From Beroe ovata (Eukaryota; Ctenophora; Nuda; Beroida; Beroidae), in assembly GCA_946803715.1 (NCBI GenBank), contig CAMPET010000107.1, positions 124,001 through 188,000 of the forward strand: 64,000 nt of DNA. The letters run 5' to 3'. This document shows positions 45,101-54,468 of the stretch, one piece after another (positions within the stretch are counted from its first letter, which is position 1; the number at the start of each line of letters is the position of its first letter). The translations under genes and the position numbers were made by a program. The notes beneath the pieces are model-generated. The model was not told where the DNA came from and did no database searches. It saw only the letters and a list, made by a program, of their open reading frames with translations.

Positions 45101-47474
45101 TAGGAATCAATGGTATTTGCATGGAAATGCAACAAAAAATTTTCTTTGACTTCTGACATCAGTATCGGTAGAAAGTGAAGTGAGTGACTTCACACTTTTA
45201 TACTTCGATTTCGAGGGCCTCAAATGGTAACTTAACTGGCACTGACGACACTATTTTTCGACCAAATCATGTGTCCTACTCTCAAACTACAAGTATCAAC
45301 CCTCCTTGCGATCATTTGAAGTTCATACTTGCCGTGAAGCCACGCCCAAATCACGATTTCAAACCTGCGGGAAGCAAACGCAACAAAAAGAGCGAAAATC
45401 AATGGGACGCACCGACACCGAAAAATAATTTTACAGGGGGCATACTAGAAATAAGTGTTTCTAGCCTATTTTTTGACGTAGAATTCGAATCCGAAGGAAT
45501 ATTCGAGCTAGCTCGTCAGGAAATCGAGGAAAAATCGTATTTCTTCTCAGATGTTAGGTAAAAGGTCACCTTAGGAACAGCTCCTCAGGGAAGCGAGATA
45601 GGGCCAAATTTTGACCGGGAATCGATTCAGCGTCCAAAAATACATAGGAATCAATGGTATTTGCATGGAAATGCAACAAAAAATTTTCTTCGACTTCTGA
45701 CATCAGTATCGGTAGAAAGTGTAGTGAGTGACTCCACACTTTTATACTTCGATTTCGAGGGCCTCAAATGCTAACTTAACTGGCACTGACGACACTATTT
45801 TTCCACCAAATCATGTGCCCTACTCTCACACTACAAGAATCAATCCTCTTTGCGATCAGTTGAAGTTCATACTTGCCGTGAAGCCACGCCCAAATCACGA
45901 TTTCAATCCTGTGGGAAGCTAACGCGACAAAAAAGCGAAAATCAATGGGACGCACCGACACCAAAAAATAATTTTACAGGGGGCATACTAGAAATAAGTG
46001 TTTCTAGCCTATTTTTGACGTAGAATTCGAATCCGAAGGAATTTTCGAGCTAGCTCGTCGGGAAATTGAGGAAAAATCGTATTTCTTCTCAGATGTTAGG
46101 TTAGAAGTCACCTTACGAACAGCTCCTCAGCGAAGCGAGATAGGGCCAAATTTCGACCGGGAATCGATTCAGCGTCTAAAAATACATAGGAATCAATGGT
46201 ATTTGCATGGAAATGCAACAAAAATTTTCTTTGACTTCTGACATCATTATCGGTAGAAAGTGAAGTGAGTGACTCCACACTTTTATACTTCGATTTCGAG
46301 GGCCTCAAATGCTTACTTAACTGGCACTGACGACACTATTTTTCGACTAAATCATGTCTTCTACTCTCACACTACAAGAATTAATCCTCTTTGCGATCAA
46401 ATTTCATCCCAGATATTTGAGGTTCTGAATCACAAGTAATACAGCATTCTCTGGTGCAAACAAATAAACTAAATAAACAATAAACCTGAATAAACAAACA
46501 TACAAACAAACAAACAAACAAGCAACGACTCACAGATTCTGGTGTAGAAGGTGTACAGGAATCTTGGTACAAGCACAGCTTATCAAATACATCCTTCCGC
46601 GCTGTCATCTCAATCTCAAAGTCCGACAGGAGCTTGTTCGCTGCCACAGCTGAGCAGAAGCAGTGAATTCAGAAGAAATGGAATAATTTTATTAAGAAAG
46701 TTACTGTATTTTACAGATTTCATACCAGAAATCGCAAATCAAAACTGACTAGGCATATTCCAAACTATTCTGTTACTAAATCTTCAATTATTGATAATTG
46801 AAATCTCTCATCAAATCAAACTTACAAGCATCTCTGACAGCTTTGTCTGTTGACACTTCAGATGGAAAATCGAAGAAATGGCACTCACTGTCGTACACTC
46901 TGTGCGCTTCCGAAATGAGGGTTAGAGCCTCGCCAATCTACGGTAAACAATGTCGGCACTCGGCATTGAGGTGGATATATCATACTATAATATAAGCGTA
47001 TGATTCAGCGTACGGGCAATGTGCATGATACCCACACACACACACTCACACAAGATCATGAGTATGAGCTGACCATCTATTCACGCAAAACAAACAATAA
47101 TCTTGGCACCCACCCATTTCTCAACCCTCTCTCTCTCTTACCTTATCACCCTCCAGACTGGCTATTTCATCGTACAGACCCCGGGTGCGCTCCATCAACT
47201 CCTTCGCTCCACTCTCAATTTGCTCAGCAGTCAAACTCCACTTTGTCATCTGTGGCTCCATACTGTCTATGATAATATGAGGACGTGTTGCTGTGGTGAT
47301 GTCACGTGATATGATAATATAGTCACGTGATGAGGGGTCACGTGTTCTGAAGTCACGTGTTGAGGTGCCACGTGGGGAGAGGAGGTGAGAGGGAAGGGTA
47401 CAGGTAGTTTGTCTGTACGAGATGAGAGTTCTTGAGTGGAGTCTGGCGAAACTGCGTCTCAGACCACTAAGCAT
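39160..47474 (-). CDS. NLN: Neurolysin / thimet oligopeptidase (M3 zinc metallopeptidase)
   Basis: Eleven exons (47474-47142, 46937-46826, 46649-46534, 44112-44004, 43873-43791, 43698-43544, 43329-43041, 42935-42485, 40164-39984, 39766-39618, 39392-39160) total 2211 nt, 736 aa, with every phase matching. The zinc-binding HEFGHVMHQ is in the 42935-42485 exon. Family blocks are [38 protein letters not shown] and [12 protein letters not shown]. The enzyme cleaves short neuropeptides. The N-terminus [15 protein letters not shown] is basic and lacks acids, like a mitochondrial presequence, which favours neurolysin over thimet oligopeptidase. Two oddities: a complete MATE gene lies in the intron 42484-40165, and a satellite array fills the intron 46533-44113. 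Exon 1 carries a CACGTG repeat encoding (S/T)RD runs. Confidence 0.93.
40328..42174 (-). CDS. MATE-family multidrug and toxin extrusion transporter, nested in the NLN intron
   Basis: Two exons (42174-41914, 41806-40328) join in phase (TYAPQ then [11 protein letters not shown]) for 579 aa. The start is ATG 42174; the longer frame has no earlier ATG. Animal MATE (SLC47) features are [15 protein letters not shown] in helix 2, [11 protein letters not shown] after helix 3, and twelve-plus helices with a final isolated helix after a charged loop ([17 protein letters not shown]), as in SLC47A1. It exports organic cations in exchange for protons. An unusual hydrophilic insertion with TRD/SRD repeats lies after about helix 4 (DNA 41565-41645). 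It sits 163 nt from one flanking NLN exon and 310 nt from the other, on the same strand. Confidence 0.9.
41566..41631. repeat. CACGTG-centred repeat inside the MATE coding exon
   Basis: Four CACGTG hexamers occur within 66 bp (about 41566, 41581, 41611, 41626), spaced by multiples of 15. Translated on the minus strand they give repeated (T/S)RD tripeptides in a loop insertion not expected in the family. Confidence 0.8.
44460..46398 (+). repeat. Satellite array B, about 545-bp unit
   Basis: There are about three and a half tandem units with the CACTTTTAT(A/T)CTTCGATTTCGAGG marker near 44642, 45192, 45738 and 46278. They share the GAATCGATTC palindrome, the CGTCCAAAAATACA(C/T)A block and the CCACGCCCAAATCACGATTTCAA block with array A, but form a more uniform separate subfamily. 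The array fills most of an NLN intron. Each unit carries a plus-strand ORF of 60-125 codons, which I read as incidental. Confidence 0.9.
46455..46523. repeat. AAAC/AAAT simple repeat next to an NLN donor
   Basis: Degenerate AAACAAATAA/AAAC tetranucleotide repeats start about 10 nt past the NLN exon 3 donor (minus strand reads TTTG repeats). Confidence 0.7.
47303..47375. repeat. CACGTG-centred repeat in NLN exon 1
   Basis: Five CACGTG hexamers lie within 73 bp (about 47303, 47324, 47339, 47354, 47370), most in a GTCACGTG(A/T) context. In the NLN frame they encode a (S/T)RD-rich run between the presumed presequence and the mature enzyme. GTCACGTGA also matches the E-box/CLEAR type consensus for bHLH-ZIP factors; a regulatory role near the gene's 5' end is inference. 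Confidence 0.75.
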
Positions 47475-47901
47475 TCACCTAAAAAATCAATAAAATCAAG
47501 AGGGATTAGGATTAAGGTGTTCTTTTCTTTCTCTCATTGTAGATGAGAGTTTGGACAGTGACAGAGTTGATTAATTTAAAAGAAAACATTAAGGACTAGA
47601 ATTTAAATAGAAATCAAATAGAAATCGATATCATAGAATACAAAAACAATAATCATCAGTAAATATTACTGAATCAATGAATAATCTACTGGTATAAAGG
47701 GAAGGTGAAGTATCGGCAGGGTATCGATTCGCTAGTGTTCATGTATGACTAGTTACTACTAGTATCTATATGATTGCTGTGCGTAGGGTTTACGTCACAT
47801 ATGGAATGGAATCCAGGAAATGCAGTGTAAATGCTCGAAACTTTGTGGATACCACATGAAAATCTATGATGAAGAAATTCTGAACTCCCCCTCTCCCCCT
47901 A
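47475..47901. other. Intergenic between NLN and GTF2H3
   Basis: These 427 bases are upstream of NLN and downstream of GTF2H3, both on the minus strand. The stretch is AT-rich with no ORF. It presumably contains the NLN promoter, but I see no clear TATA box or initiator. Confidence 0.45.
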
Positions 47902-49749
47902 TCAACTCGTTCCTTTATTCCCATTTTCCGCTTTCCGTTTTCCAGTTCCTTTCTTAGCCCGGAGTAGAGCAGCAGGGAGTTTGAAGTGAGCACTGCACGT
48001 CATGCAGTTAGGTCGGAATGAGCAGTACACTGACATGCAGACTGAGCAAACGTAGCCTATGTCTATCAGCTTACTGTGGCACTGACATGCCGCTCTGAAA
48101 TCAACCTGGGGAGGAAATGAGGATTAGGAAAGAGACGCTTGATAGATCCGGAAAAGTTGAATACTTCGTCCTTACGACTTATCCACCAAGTTCTGAAGTG
48201 GTCTGTCTCATTCCAATAATCAATCTCCACACACATTTCAATAATCAATCTTCACACACATTACAAGAAGCATTCACCTTGTCTGCAGCTGGGATATTGA
48301 AACTCTTCCTAAACTCCACACCCATGAGAAACACACTGAGGAGCACTTGAGTGAGAGTGGCATGGTCTGCCACCCTCATATAGCTGCCACCCGATATCTC
48401 ACTCGCTTGTTGGAGAAATGTGGAGTCCTCGCCCAGCACGCAGCCGTCAATAGCCACCTTGCTCTTCTGAGCGGCGAATATGGAGTTCATGATCGGCATG
48501 TACTGGCTCTGACAGTCGGGTGACCCTGGATAGAGTACATTGCTTGAGTACTATAACAATCGTTTTAGACATACCTACCTAATTGAAAAACAAACATTAG
48601 CATTAGAAACTCGGACAACCAAGATTTCACGTCAACCCGATGATCAGTTCCTGAGTTAATGGACGCCATAACCCCTTATCGACCCAAAACATGTCAGTTT
48701 GAGAGAGCATTTGAGGATAGCTCCCAAACGNGATCGGCATGTACTGGCTCTGACAGTCGGGTGAGCCTGGATAGAGTACATTGCTTCAGTACTATAACAA
48801 TCGTATTAGACTCGAGATCATACCTACCTAATTGAAAAACAAAAATAAATTAAGATTTCAAAAGACGGTGAACCTCAGACCTTACTTAGTACCAAGTCTC
48901 TTACCTTTGATAACAAGAATACGGGACTTTAGTTCGCTTCCAATAGCGACATTTTTCTGTTCCTTGTTACAGAAACACAGAGCTTTGATAAGTGCACCAC
49001 TCAATAATGATCCTGATCAATGAAATGAATATTGAAGAGCTGAATCAAAATGAGAAGTCACGCACGCGCCGCGTGAAAAAGCTCGTCCAGTCTACAAAAA
49101 ACATATAGATTGAAAGACAGACTTACTGCTGACATACGTCATACGCACAGTGCAAACAAACACAAAACACGAAGAGCACTTACCATCCATTCGTCTGTGT
49201 TCCTCAGGGTCCACACAATCCAGTACAATATCCTTGACCCGCATTGCTATCGTGGTGTTGACCACATCAAAACCCTCAAATTTACCCGAGGAGCTATCAC
49301 CTAGCACCATTGTATCGGGTGAAGGGTAGAGTTTGTAAACCCCCGTATTCATGTACCCATAGACACATAACTGAGGAGAGAGATATGGATTATTCGGTTA
49401 TGATAGTAGTCAATAACTATCACGACACTGGGCCACCAGGGTCCAAGGTGAGTCATTAAGTCAAGGAGTGAAAAGATATGAAAGGAGAAACTTTGTGAAC
49501 ACTCCACAAGCTTCCACAGCTAAGGACGCAGGTTCACTAATACTAGTGGAACTACCTACACGAGTATACACTATACATATACCTAACTGTTCAGTAGAAT
49601 AATTGTACCTTATTGAGAGGGCTCTGTAGGAGGTGAGCATTGGTCAGTACCAGTACACTCTGTAACACCTCTGTAAGACTGTGATCAGCCCACCAGACTG
49701 GATGTATGTCAAGAAGTATGACCAGCAACTCTTCTGTACGTTCAGTCAT
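47902..49749 (-). CDS. GTF2H3: GTF2H3, TFIIH core subunit p34 (Tfb4)
   Basis: Five exons (49749-49609, 49370-49184, 49012-48905, 48525-48278, 48105-47902) total 888 nt, 295 aa, in one frame; human GTF2H3 is about 308 aa. It starts with a von Willebrand A-like fold (ELLVILLDIHPVWW). Then follow SRILVIK, YMPIMNSIFAAQKSKVAIDGC and LLQQA-like FLQQASEISGG. The C-terminus carries the zinc-binding cysteines of GYVCSVCMSVYCSFRPNC and MTCSAHF. p34 pairs with p44 in the TFIIH core used in transcription initiation and nucleotide excision repair. A partial copy of the fourth exon (48732-48767) is an assembly duplication. ATG 49749 overlaps a two-codon upstream ORF (ATGACATGA). Confidence 0.93.
48491..48843. 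repeat. Allelic (false) duplication around N at 48731
   Basis: 48491-48595 and 48732-48843 are two near-identical versions of the same GTF2H3 exon edge and intron, differing by a few substitutions and a small indel (CTCGAGAT in the second). They are separated by a transposable-element fragment and a single N. I read this as two haplotypes joined in series. Confidence 0.78.
48596..48730 (-). mobile_element. Fragment sharing the LINE 5' segment
   Basis: On the minus strand about 45-50 nt (CTCAAATGCT to GGGGTTATGG, 48667-48720) match the segment at 11932-11982 directly upstream of LINE ORF1. Here it continues ATGGCGTCC with an open frame of at least 20 codons, which may be the true ORF1 start lost at the N in the other copy. 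The fragment is absent from the second allele copy (48841 onward), so it looks like a polymorphic insertion. The missing 3' part is unexplained. Confidence 0.55.
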
Positions 49750-50056
49750 GTCATTTTAATCCTTTACAACACACACACACCATTATAATAACTGTGATGA
49801 AAGGGTGGTTAATGCTTGGAGTAGGGTCATATATCTTCGTCAGGTTGAGGAATGAGGAACATTAATGAAAATAACAATTGAATCTGAATGAAGAATGAAA
49901 AATACGCATTGAATGATAAAAACTGTCAGAGAAATTGTGTCAAACATGGTAATCAGACAATGTTCACAGAACCGGATGGCGCCTTCATGATTACGGAGTA
50001 TGTGTCAATGTCTGTGAATAAATTAGCCCGCTCCATCACCTTTTACTTTCATATTT

Positions 50057-51898
50057 TCATACAGTACCAAGAAACTCGATAATTTTCGTTTTTCCAGCTG
50101 AGACCACCTCTGAACTCGCTATGATATCTGATTTTTTCAGCATCTCGATGATTTTGCCATGTTTTGTAGTGAGCTTGTTTTTGATAAGTCCCAGTACAGT
50201 AAACGCACCTCTGTTGCATGAAACCCACTGAACAATCGTGTCCAGAGGTAGATTTTCAGTTAACATTTCTCCAAAAACAGATTGATGAGCTGTGTTTTCC
50301 AAGATATTTCTTACTGCAATGTGCATTGTGAGGGACTCAATTTGACTATCGTCTGATTCAAGAATTTGTATGATTGAGGAGAAGAGAGGTTTGAGATCGC
50401 AGCTTGCATAGTTTACAACGTTGTTTATCAAAAGTGTCCGAGCGTTTTCTGACAATAAGCTTTCCACGTTTTCCTTGAAGTTATTAACTATGCCCGGTGT
50501 TGCATATGATGTTATCTCTTGATGTCTTACTGACATGTCTTTCTTGGAAATCTTATTGCTATCACCAACTTTCAAACTATCAATGACAAGGGGATGGAAA
50601 AGCTTGCTACGGGGAGCGAGCAGGTAGTTAATGACGTTTCTCCCAAACTGTGACATAGTTATGGAATCAAGATTCTCAATAATTTCTGATATGATAGTTT
50701 TCTTAACCAATACAGTATCATCTACACAATCAAAAACGGCAAGGAGAACTAGGTAGCTGTTCTCATTGATGGACATGTCCTTCACATGACCCTTGAATGT
50801 TCGGAGCAGGAGCTTTCTCTCCTTTGCTTTGCAGTGCCAGAGGGAGCGCATCGTGATTTGGGAGCCCTCTTTGGTATGAACAAAGTTGATAGCTTGTTCA
50901 ATGAGCTTCTCAGAAACCAGATCCTGTATTGCATCCTCATTACAGTGTAAGAAGTATTGCAGCATCAAGTGTTGAACTATTATATGACCAGTTAGACCCT
51001 TCTCAATGAATTTCTGTGTTGCTTGCAAAAGTTCTTCCAGAACTTTTTCTTTCTTATCTGGATACAACTCAATAACTTTAGACAAATGCTCTGAGAGTAA
51101 GTCACGATACAGATACAGATCTCTGCCATAAAACTCTGTTATCATTTCTGTTCTTTGCTGGCTATTCGCATATTCATTGTAGAATGTATCAATCACATTG
51201 ACTGCCTCGCTATGCTGAGTTAGTTTTACAAGATGGCCGGAAAAGGACTTGAAAATCTTGTTCCTCGACTCTGGAGTACTGTACTTCAACAAGCAGGTTA
51301 CAGTGAATTTCCCATATTTAGATTTCGATAGATCACGGATATGCGGGAGAAGCTCATCAGCAATGAAGTAGTTGTCTTTGTTTTTGCCCAGTCTTAGTAA
51401 CAGCTGAACAACTCGGGCTAAGTCATGTTTGAACATGAGAGTTGCTATCTTCCCCTGCATTAAAGTCTGTAATTCAGCTATCATAGTAGCCTTCAGAGAT
51501 GCTTCCACATCATTTTCGCGACATTTCTCCCAGATTTTTTTAATTTTCATCAAATTTGCATACTCTACATTTTCATTGGACTTCCTAACATTCTTTAGGG
51601 CCTTCTTTTTGAGAGGTTCTTTTGGATGGTCATTTGTCTCCGGCAATTTCCTCTTCTTCTTCCCCTCAGACTTCTTTTTGGCAAGATTCTCTTCTCTCTT
51701 CTCTACCTTCTCTTTCCTGCATTCTTTAAGAGCTGTCATTATCTCTTTTGATACCAGCGATTTCTTGCCACTTTGCTGATCCTTCTTCTTAGAAAACGAT
51801 GTCCTCTTCTTCTTCCCTGTCGTAACGTTTTTTGAAGAGTCTTGCAACTTATTTTTGCCATATCTTCCCGCCTTTCCTGCTTTGGGCTTTGCTGCCAT
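50057..51898 (-). CDS. PUM3: PUM3 (Puf-A / Puf6-type pumilio protein), intronless
   Basis: 613 aa from ATG 51898; the reading frame runs on upstream but has no ATG. The N-terminus is extremely basic (GKAGRYGKNK, then KKKR and EGKKKRKLPE), consistent with nucleolar targeting. This is followed by degenerate PUF/ARM-like helical repeats (GHIIVQHLMLQYF, SQFGRNVINYLLAPR) and a C-terminal CPL-type region. PUM3/Puf6 proteins bind RNA and DNA without base specificity and act in 60S ribosome biogenesis in the nucleolus. It is a single exon here, though the vertebrate gene has many introns. An AG just 5' of the ATG allows a leader intron. The gene points toward GTF2H3 and lies 5' end to 3' end with ABCB10. 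Confidence 0.9.
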   Translation of the reverse strand: MAAKPKAGKAGRYGKNKLQDSSKNVTTGKKKRTSFSKKKDQQSGKKSLVSKEIMTALKECRKEKVEKREENLAKKKSEGKKKRKLPETNDHPKEPLKKKALKNVRKSNENVEYANLMKIKKIWEKCRENDVEASLKATMIAELQTLMQGKIATLMFKHDLARVVQLLLRLGKNKDNYFIADELLPHIRDLSKSKYGKFTVTCLLKYSTPESRNKIFKSFSGHLVKLTQHSEAVNVIDTFYNEYANSQQRTEMITEFYGRDLYLYRDLLSEHLSKVIELYPDKKEKVLEELLQATQKFIEKGLTGHIIVQHLMLQYFLHCNEDAIQDLVSEKLIEQAINFVHTKEGSQITMRSLWHCKAKERKLLLRTFKGHVKDMSINENSYLVLLAVFDCVDDTVLVKKTIISEIIENLDSITMSQFGRNVINYLLAPRSKLFHPLVIDSLKVGDSNKISKKDMSVRHQEITSYATPGIVNNFKENVESLLSENARTLLINNVVNYASCDLKPLFSSIIQILESDDSQIESLTMHIAVRNILENTAHQSVFGEMLTENLPLDTIVQWVSCNRGAFTVLGLIKNKLTTKHGKIIEMLKKSDIIASSEVVSAGKTKIIEFLGTV

Positions 51899-52175
51899 AA
51901 CACCTGAGGTTAGCAATCAAGGTGAGGATTGAGTCATCCATTTTCGGACATAGTTTTCAATACTTGAAGAAGTAAATATGATTGATACCAAACCTCAGGA
52001 ATATCTCTTTCATAAAGGGGGGGGGCAATATGAACAATATTAAATGTGTAAACAAAGACTTTTATCAATTAATCGTCACAAATTCATCTCAAATGAAGTA
52101 TAATCGAGATCAACAATCTAAGTACTACAATAGTAATCAGTAATACAGTTCATAACTGGTATAAATTCATGTCCT

Positions 52176-54050
52176 TCAAGGCATATGCTGTTCATACTTC
52201 TCCTGAGCTTTGACTAATTCACTGAACAACCCTCCTGCGTCCACTAGAGACTTATAGTTCCCTACCTCCTTCACCTTACCCTTGTCCAAAACAATGATCT
52301 TGTCTGCACCGACAATGGTTGAAAGGCGGTGAGCAATGATAATTGTGGTGCAAGATACCGTTCTGTTTATATTTTCGAGAACTTTCTTCTCCGTAGCAGA
52401 ATCAAGGGCACTGGTAGCTTCATCAAGAATTAGAATTTTGGGATCCTGTACGATTGCACGAGCTAATGCAATTCTTTGCTTCTGGCCACCAGACAAGGAT
52501 GCTCCCTTGCTTCCTATTTCAGTTGATAAGCCCTTTGCAAAATCTGTTGTAAAACTTATTACTTCCGCGGTCTCTGCAGCACTCAATATTTGACTTTCTG
52601 AGTAATGTTTTGCTCCATAGCCAATGTTGTTATAAATAGAACCAGTGAAAAGAGGTGGTTCTTGAGGAACTATTGACACATGATCAGACAACTGCTGATT
52701 AGGAATATCCTTTAAATCAAAACCTCCAATCTTGATAGAACCATTTTCACAATGATATAATCCAGATAAAAGCCACGATATAGTAGATTTTCCACACCCA
52801 CTTGCCCCCACGAGTGCTGTTATTTTTCCTTGTGCAAATTCTTCAGAAAAGCCATCCAAGATAACTTCATCAGGTCGACTAGGATACCTGAACATAACAT
52901 CACTGAAAGAAATATTTTGATTGAATTCTGAGTCAGGTATGAAAGGACGCTGATCAATTTTGGGAGCTGTATCAATTATTTGAAAGAGCCTTTCTCCAGC
53001 TCCAGCACCTGCCATAACTGCACTGTATGCTTTCCCCAAACCTGCAACACCTATTCCACTGTATACTGTGTAAAGGAGAAATGCTGTTAAAGTTCCAGGA
53101 GTGATAGCTCCACCAGTGCTTAGATTATAACCACTGTAGAGGACAATCAGTATTGCAAGATTGCCAGAACCACCAAGGAAGGACCAATAAACTGAATTTA
53201 TTGCAGCTGATTTATATCCAAGAGATAGGATTTTTGATAAATTGTCTTTATAAAGACCCACTTCATAATTTTCAGCACCAAAAGCTTTAACCACTTTGAT
53301 TCCAGAAAAACTTTCTTCAGCACGTGCTGTGGCTTGAGCTAGATTGTCTTGAAGATCTTTAGTGATGTTCTTCACACATTTCCCAGCAAAGAAAGCAACA
53401 ACCATAATCGAAGGCACAATAGCTGCCACTCTCAATGCTAAATCTGGAGCAACGTAAACCATTAGCCCAATAGATATGAATGACTGACCAAATGATCGAA
53501 GAACATCACTGACATTCTGTGTTAGAACATCACCAACAAGTTGGCAATCTGCCGATAATCTATTGACAAGTTCACCAGAAGATGCCTGGTCAAAATATAT
53601 CATATTATTTCTTAACAATGAAGAATACACATCAAGGCGAAGCTGCTTTACTACCCTGCAGCTGGCTGACTGTATGAACCATATTCTCCCTGCATTTGCA
53701 ACTGCCCCGACAGCAAAAAGTGCTGCAAAGCCAAGACATATGTCTTTAAATTCTAGGTCTTGAAAAATTCCAGTACCTTTATTTACCTTGAAAATGGCAT
53801 CAACAGTATGTTGGACGCACAACGGCACTGACAATGTCACTGCAGTGCTAACCACCAGAAGAGAACTTGCAGCTACACAGCTTAGCTTCTCTGGAACAAG
53901 TAAGGACAAGAGTCGCCTCAATGAATGCTTCTTTGGCTTTGGTTTGACAGTATAGGAGGAATCCATTCTGAGCTTTATATTGAAGTTTCTCAATCTTCCC
54001 TTTCCAAATAAATTGATAAAAGATCTTGAATCAACACATCTATACAGCAT
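52176..54050 (-). CDS. ABCB10: ABCB10-like mitochondrial ABC half-transporter, intronless
   Basis: 624 aa from ATG 54050. The basic N-terminus (MLYRCVDSRSFINLFGKGR) fits a mitochondrial presequence. A six-helix exporter domain is followed by one nucleotide-binding domain: Walker A GASGCGKST (residue about 413), Q-loop VPQEPPLF, signature LSGGQKQR (about 518), Walker B ILILDEATSALD (about 535), and H-loop AHRLST (about 568). All catalytic motifs are intact. The closest family by general appearance is ABCB10 of the inner mitochondrial membrane; ABCB8 or a TAP-like half-transporter is less likely. It lies 277 bp upstream of PUM3 on the same strand and, like it, lacks introns. Confidence 0.86.
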   Translation of the reverse strand: MLYRCVDSRSFINLFGKGRLRNFNIKLRMDSSYTVKPKPKKHSLRRLLSLLVPEKLSCVAASSLLVVSTAVTLSVPLCVQHTVDAIFKVNKGTGIFQDLEFKDICLGFAALFAVGAVANAGRIWFIQSASCRVVKQLRLDVYSSLLRNNMIYFDQASSGELVNRLSADCQLVGDVLTQNVSDVLRSFGQSFISIGLMVYVAPDLALRVAAIVPSIMVVAFFAGKCVKNITKDLQDNLAQATARAEESFSGIKVVKAFGAENYEVGLYKDNLSKILSLGYKSAAINSVYWSFLGGSGNLAILIVLYSGYNLSTGGAITPGTLTAFLLYTVYSGIGVAGLGKAYSAVMAGAGAGERLFQIIDTAPKIDQRPFIPDSEFNQNISFSDVMFRYPSRPDEVILDGFSEEFAQGKITALVGASGCGKSTISWLLSGLYHCENGSIKIGGFDLKDIPNQQLSDHVSIVPQEPPLFTGSIYNNIGYGAKHYSESQILSAAETAEVISFTTDFAKGLSTEIGSKGASLSGGQKQRIALARAIVQDPKILILDEATSALDSATEKKVLENINRTVSCTTIIIAHRLSTIVGADKIIVLDKGKVKEVGNYKSLVDAGGLFSELVKAQEKYEQHMP

Positions 54051-54397
54051 CAATTACATGCTCCTGTGAATACAACTGTTTATTTTTCCTTAGATAATCA
54101 AAAACCACTTTTTTCATCAATATAGCATTGTTGAGATAATATAATAATATAATTAGGATTAGCAGTATATCACCATCTCTAGTATCAGAACAATTTCACA
54201 GAAACATGAAACATTTTGTCATTTGCTTTGATTTCTCTGATGATACATGCACATGCAGCTCACATGACTCAATCCAGGTACATGGAATCCCATTTCAATG
54301 GTAAATGGCATAGTACTGTGGTAAAGACCATGTGAATTTTGTGGCGCCATGTGGACACCGCGCCGCGCATCCCGAAATGGTACTCATAATTGTCAAA

Positions 54398-54468
54398 TTT
54401 TATCTGACCTCTGTTTCGGCCTTCGATGAAGGCGCGCGCCGCGCGCGAGAAACAGAGGTCAGATAAAA
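54398..54468. repeat. Perfect 20-bp inverted repeat with GC-rich 31-nt centre
   Basis: 54398-54417 and 54449-54468 are exact reverse complements, flanking a centre with CCTTCGATGAAGG and a CGCGCGCCGCGCG run. It could be a cruciform or hairpin-forming element, or a small non-autonomous transposon. It lies about 350 bp upstream of ABCB10. Confidence 0.85.
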
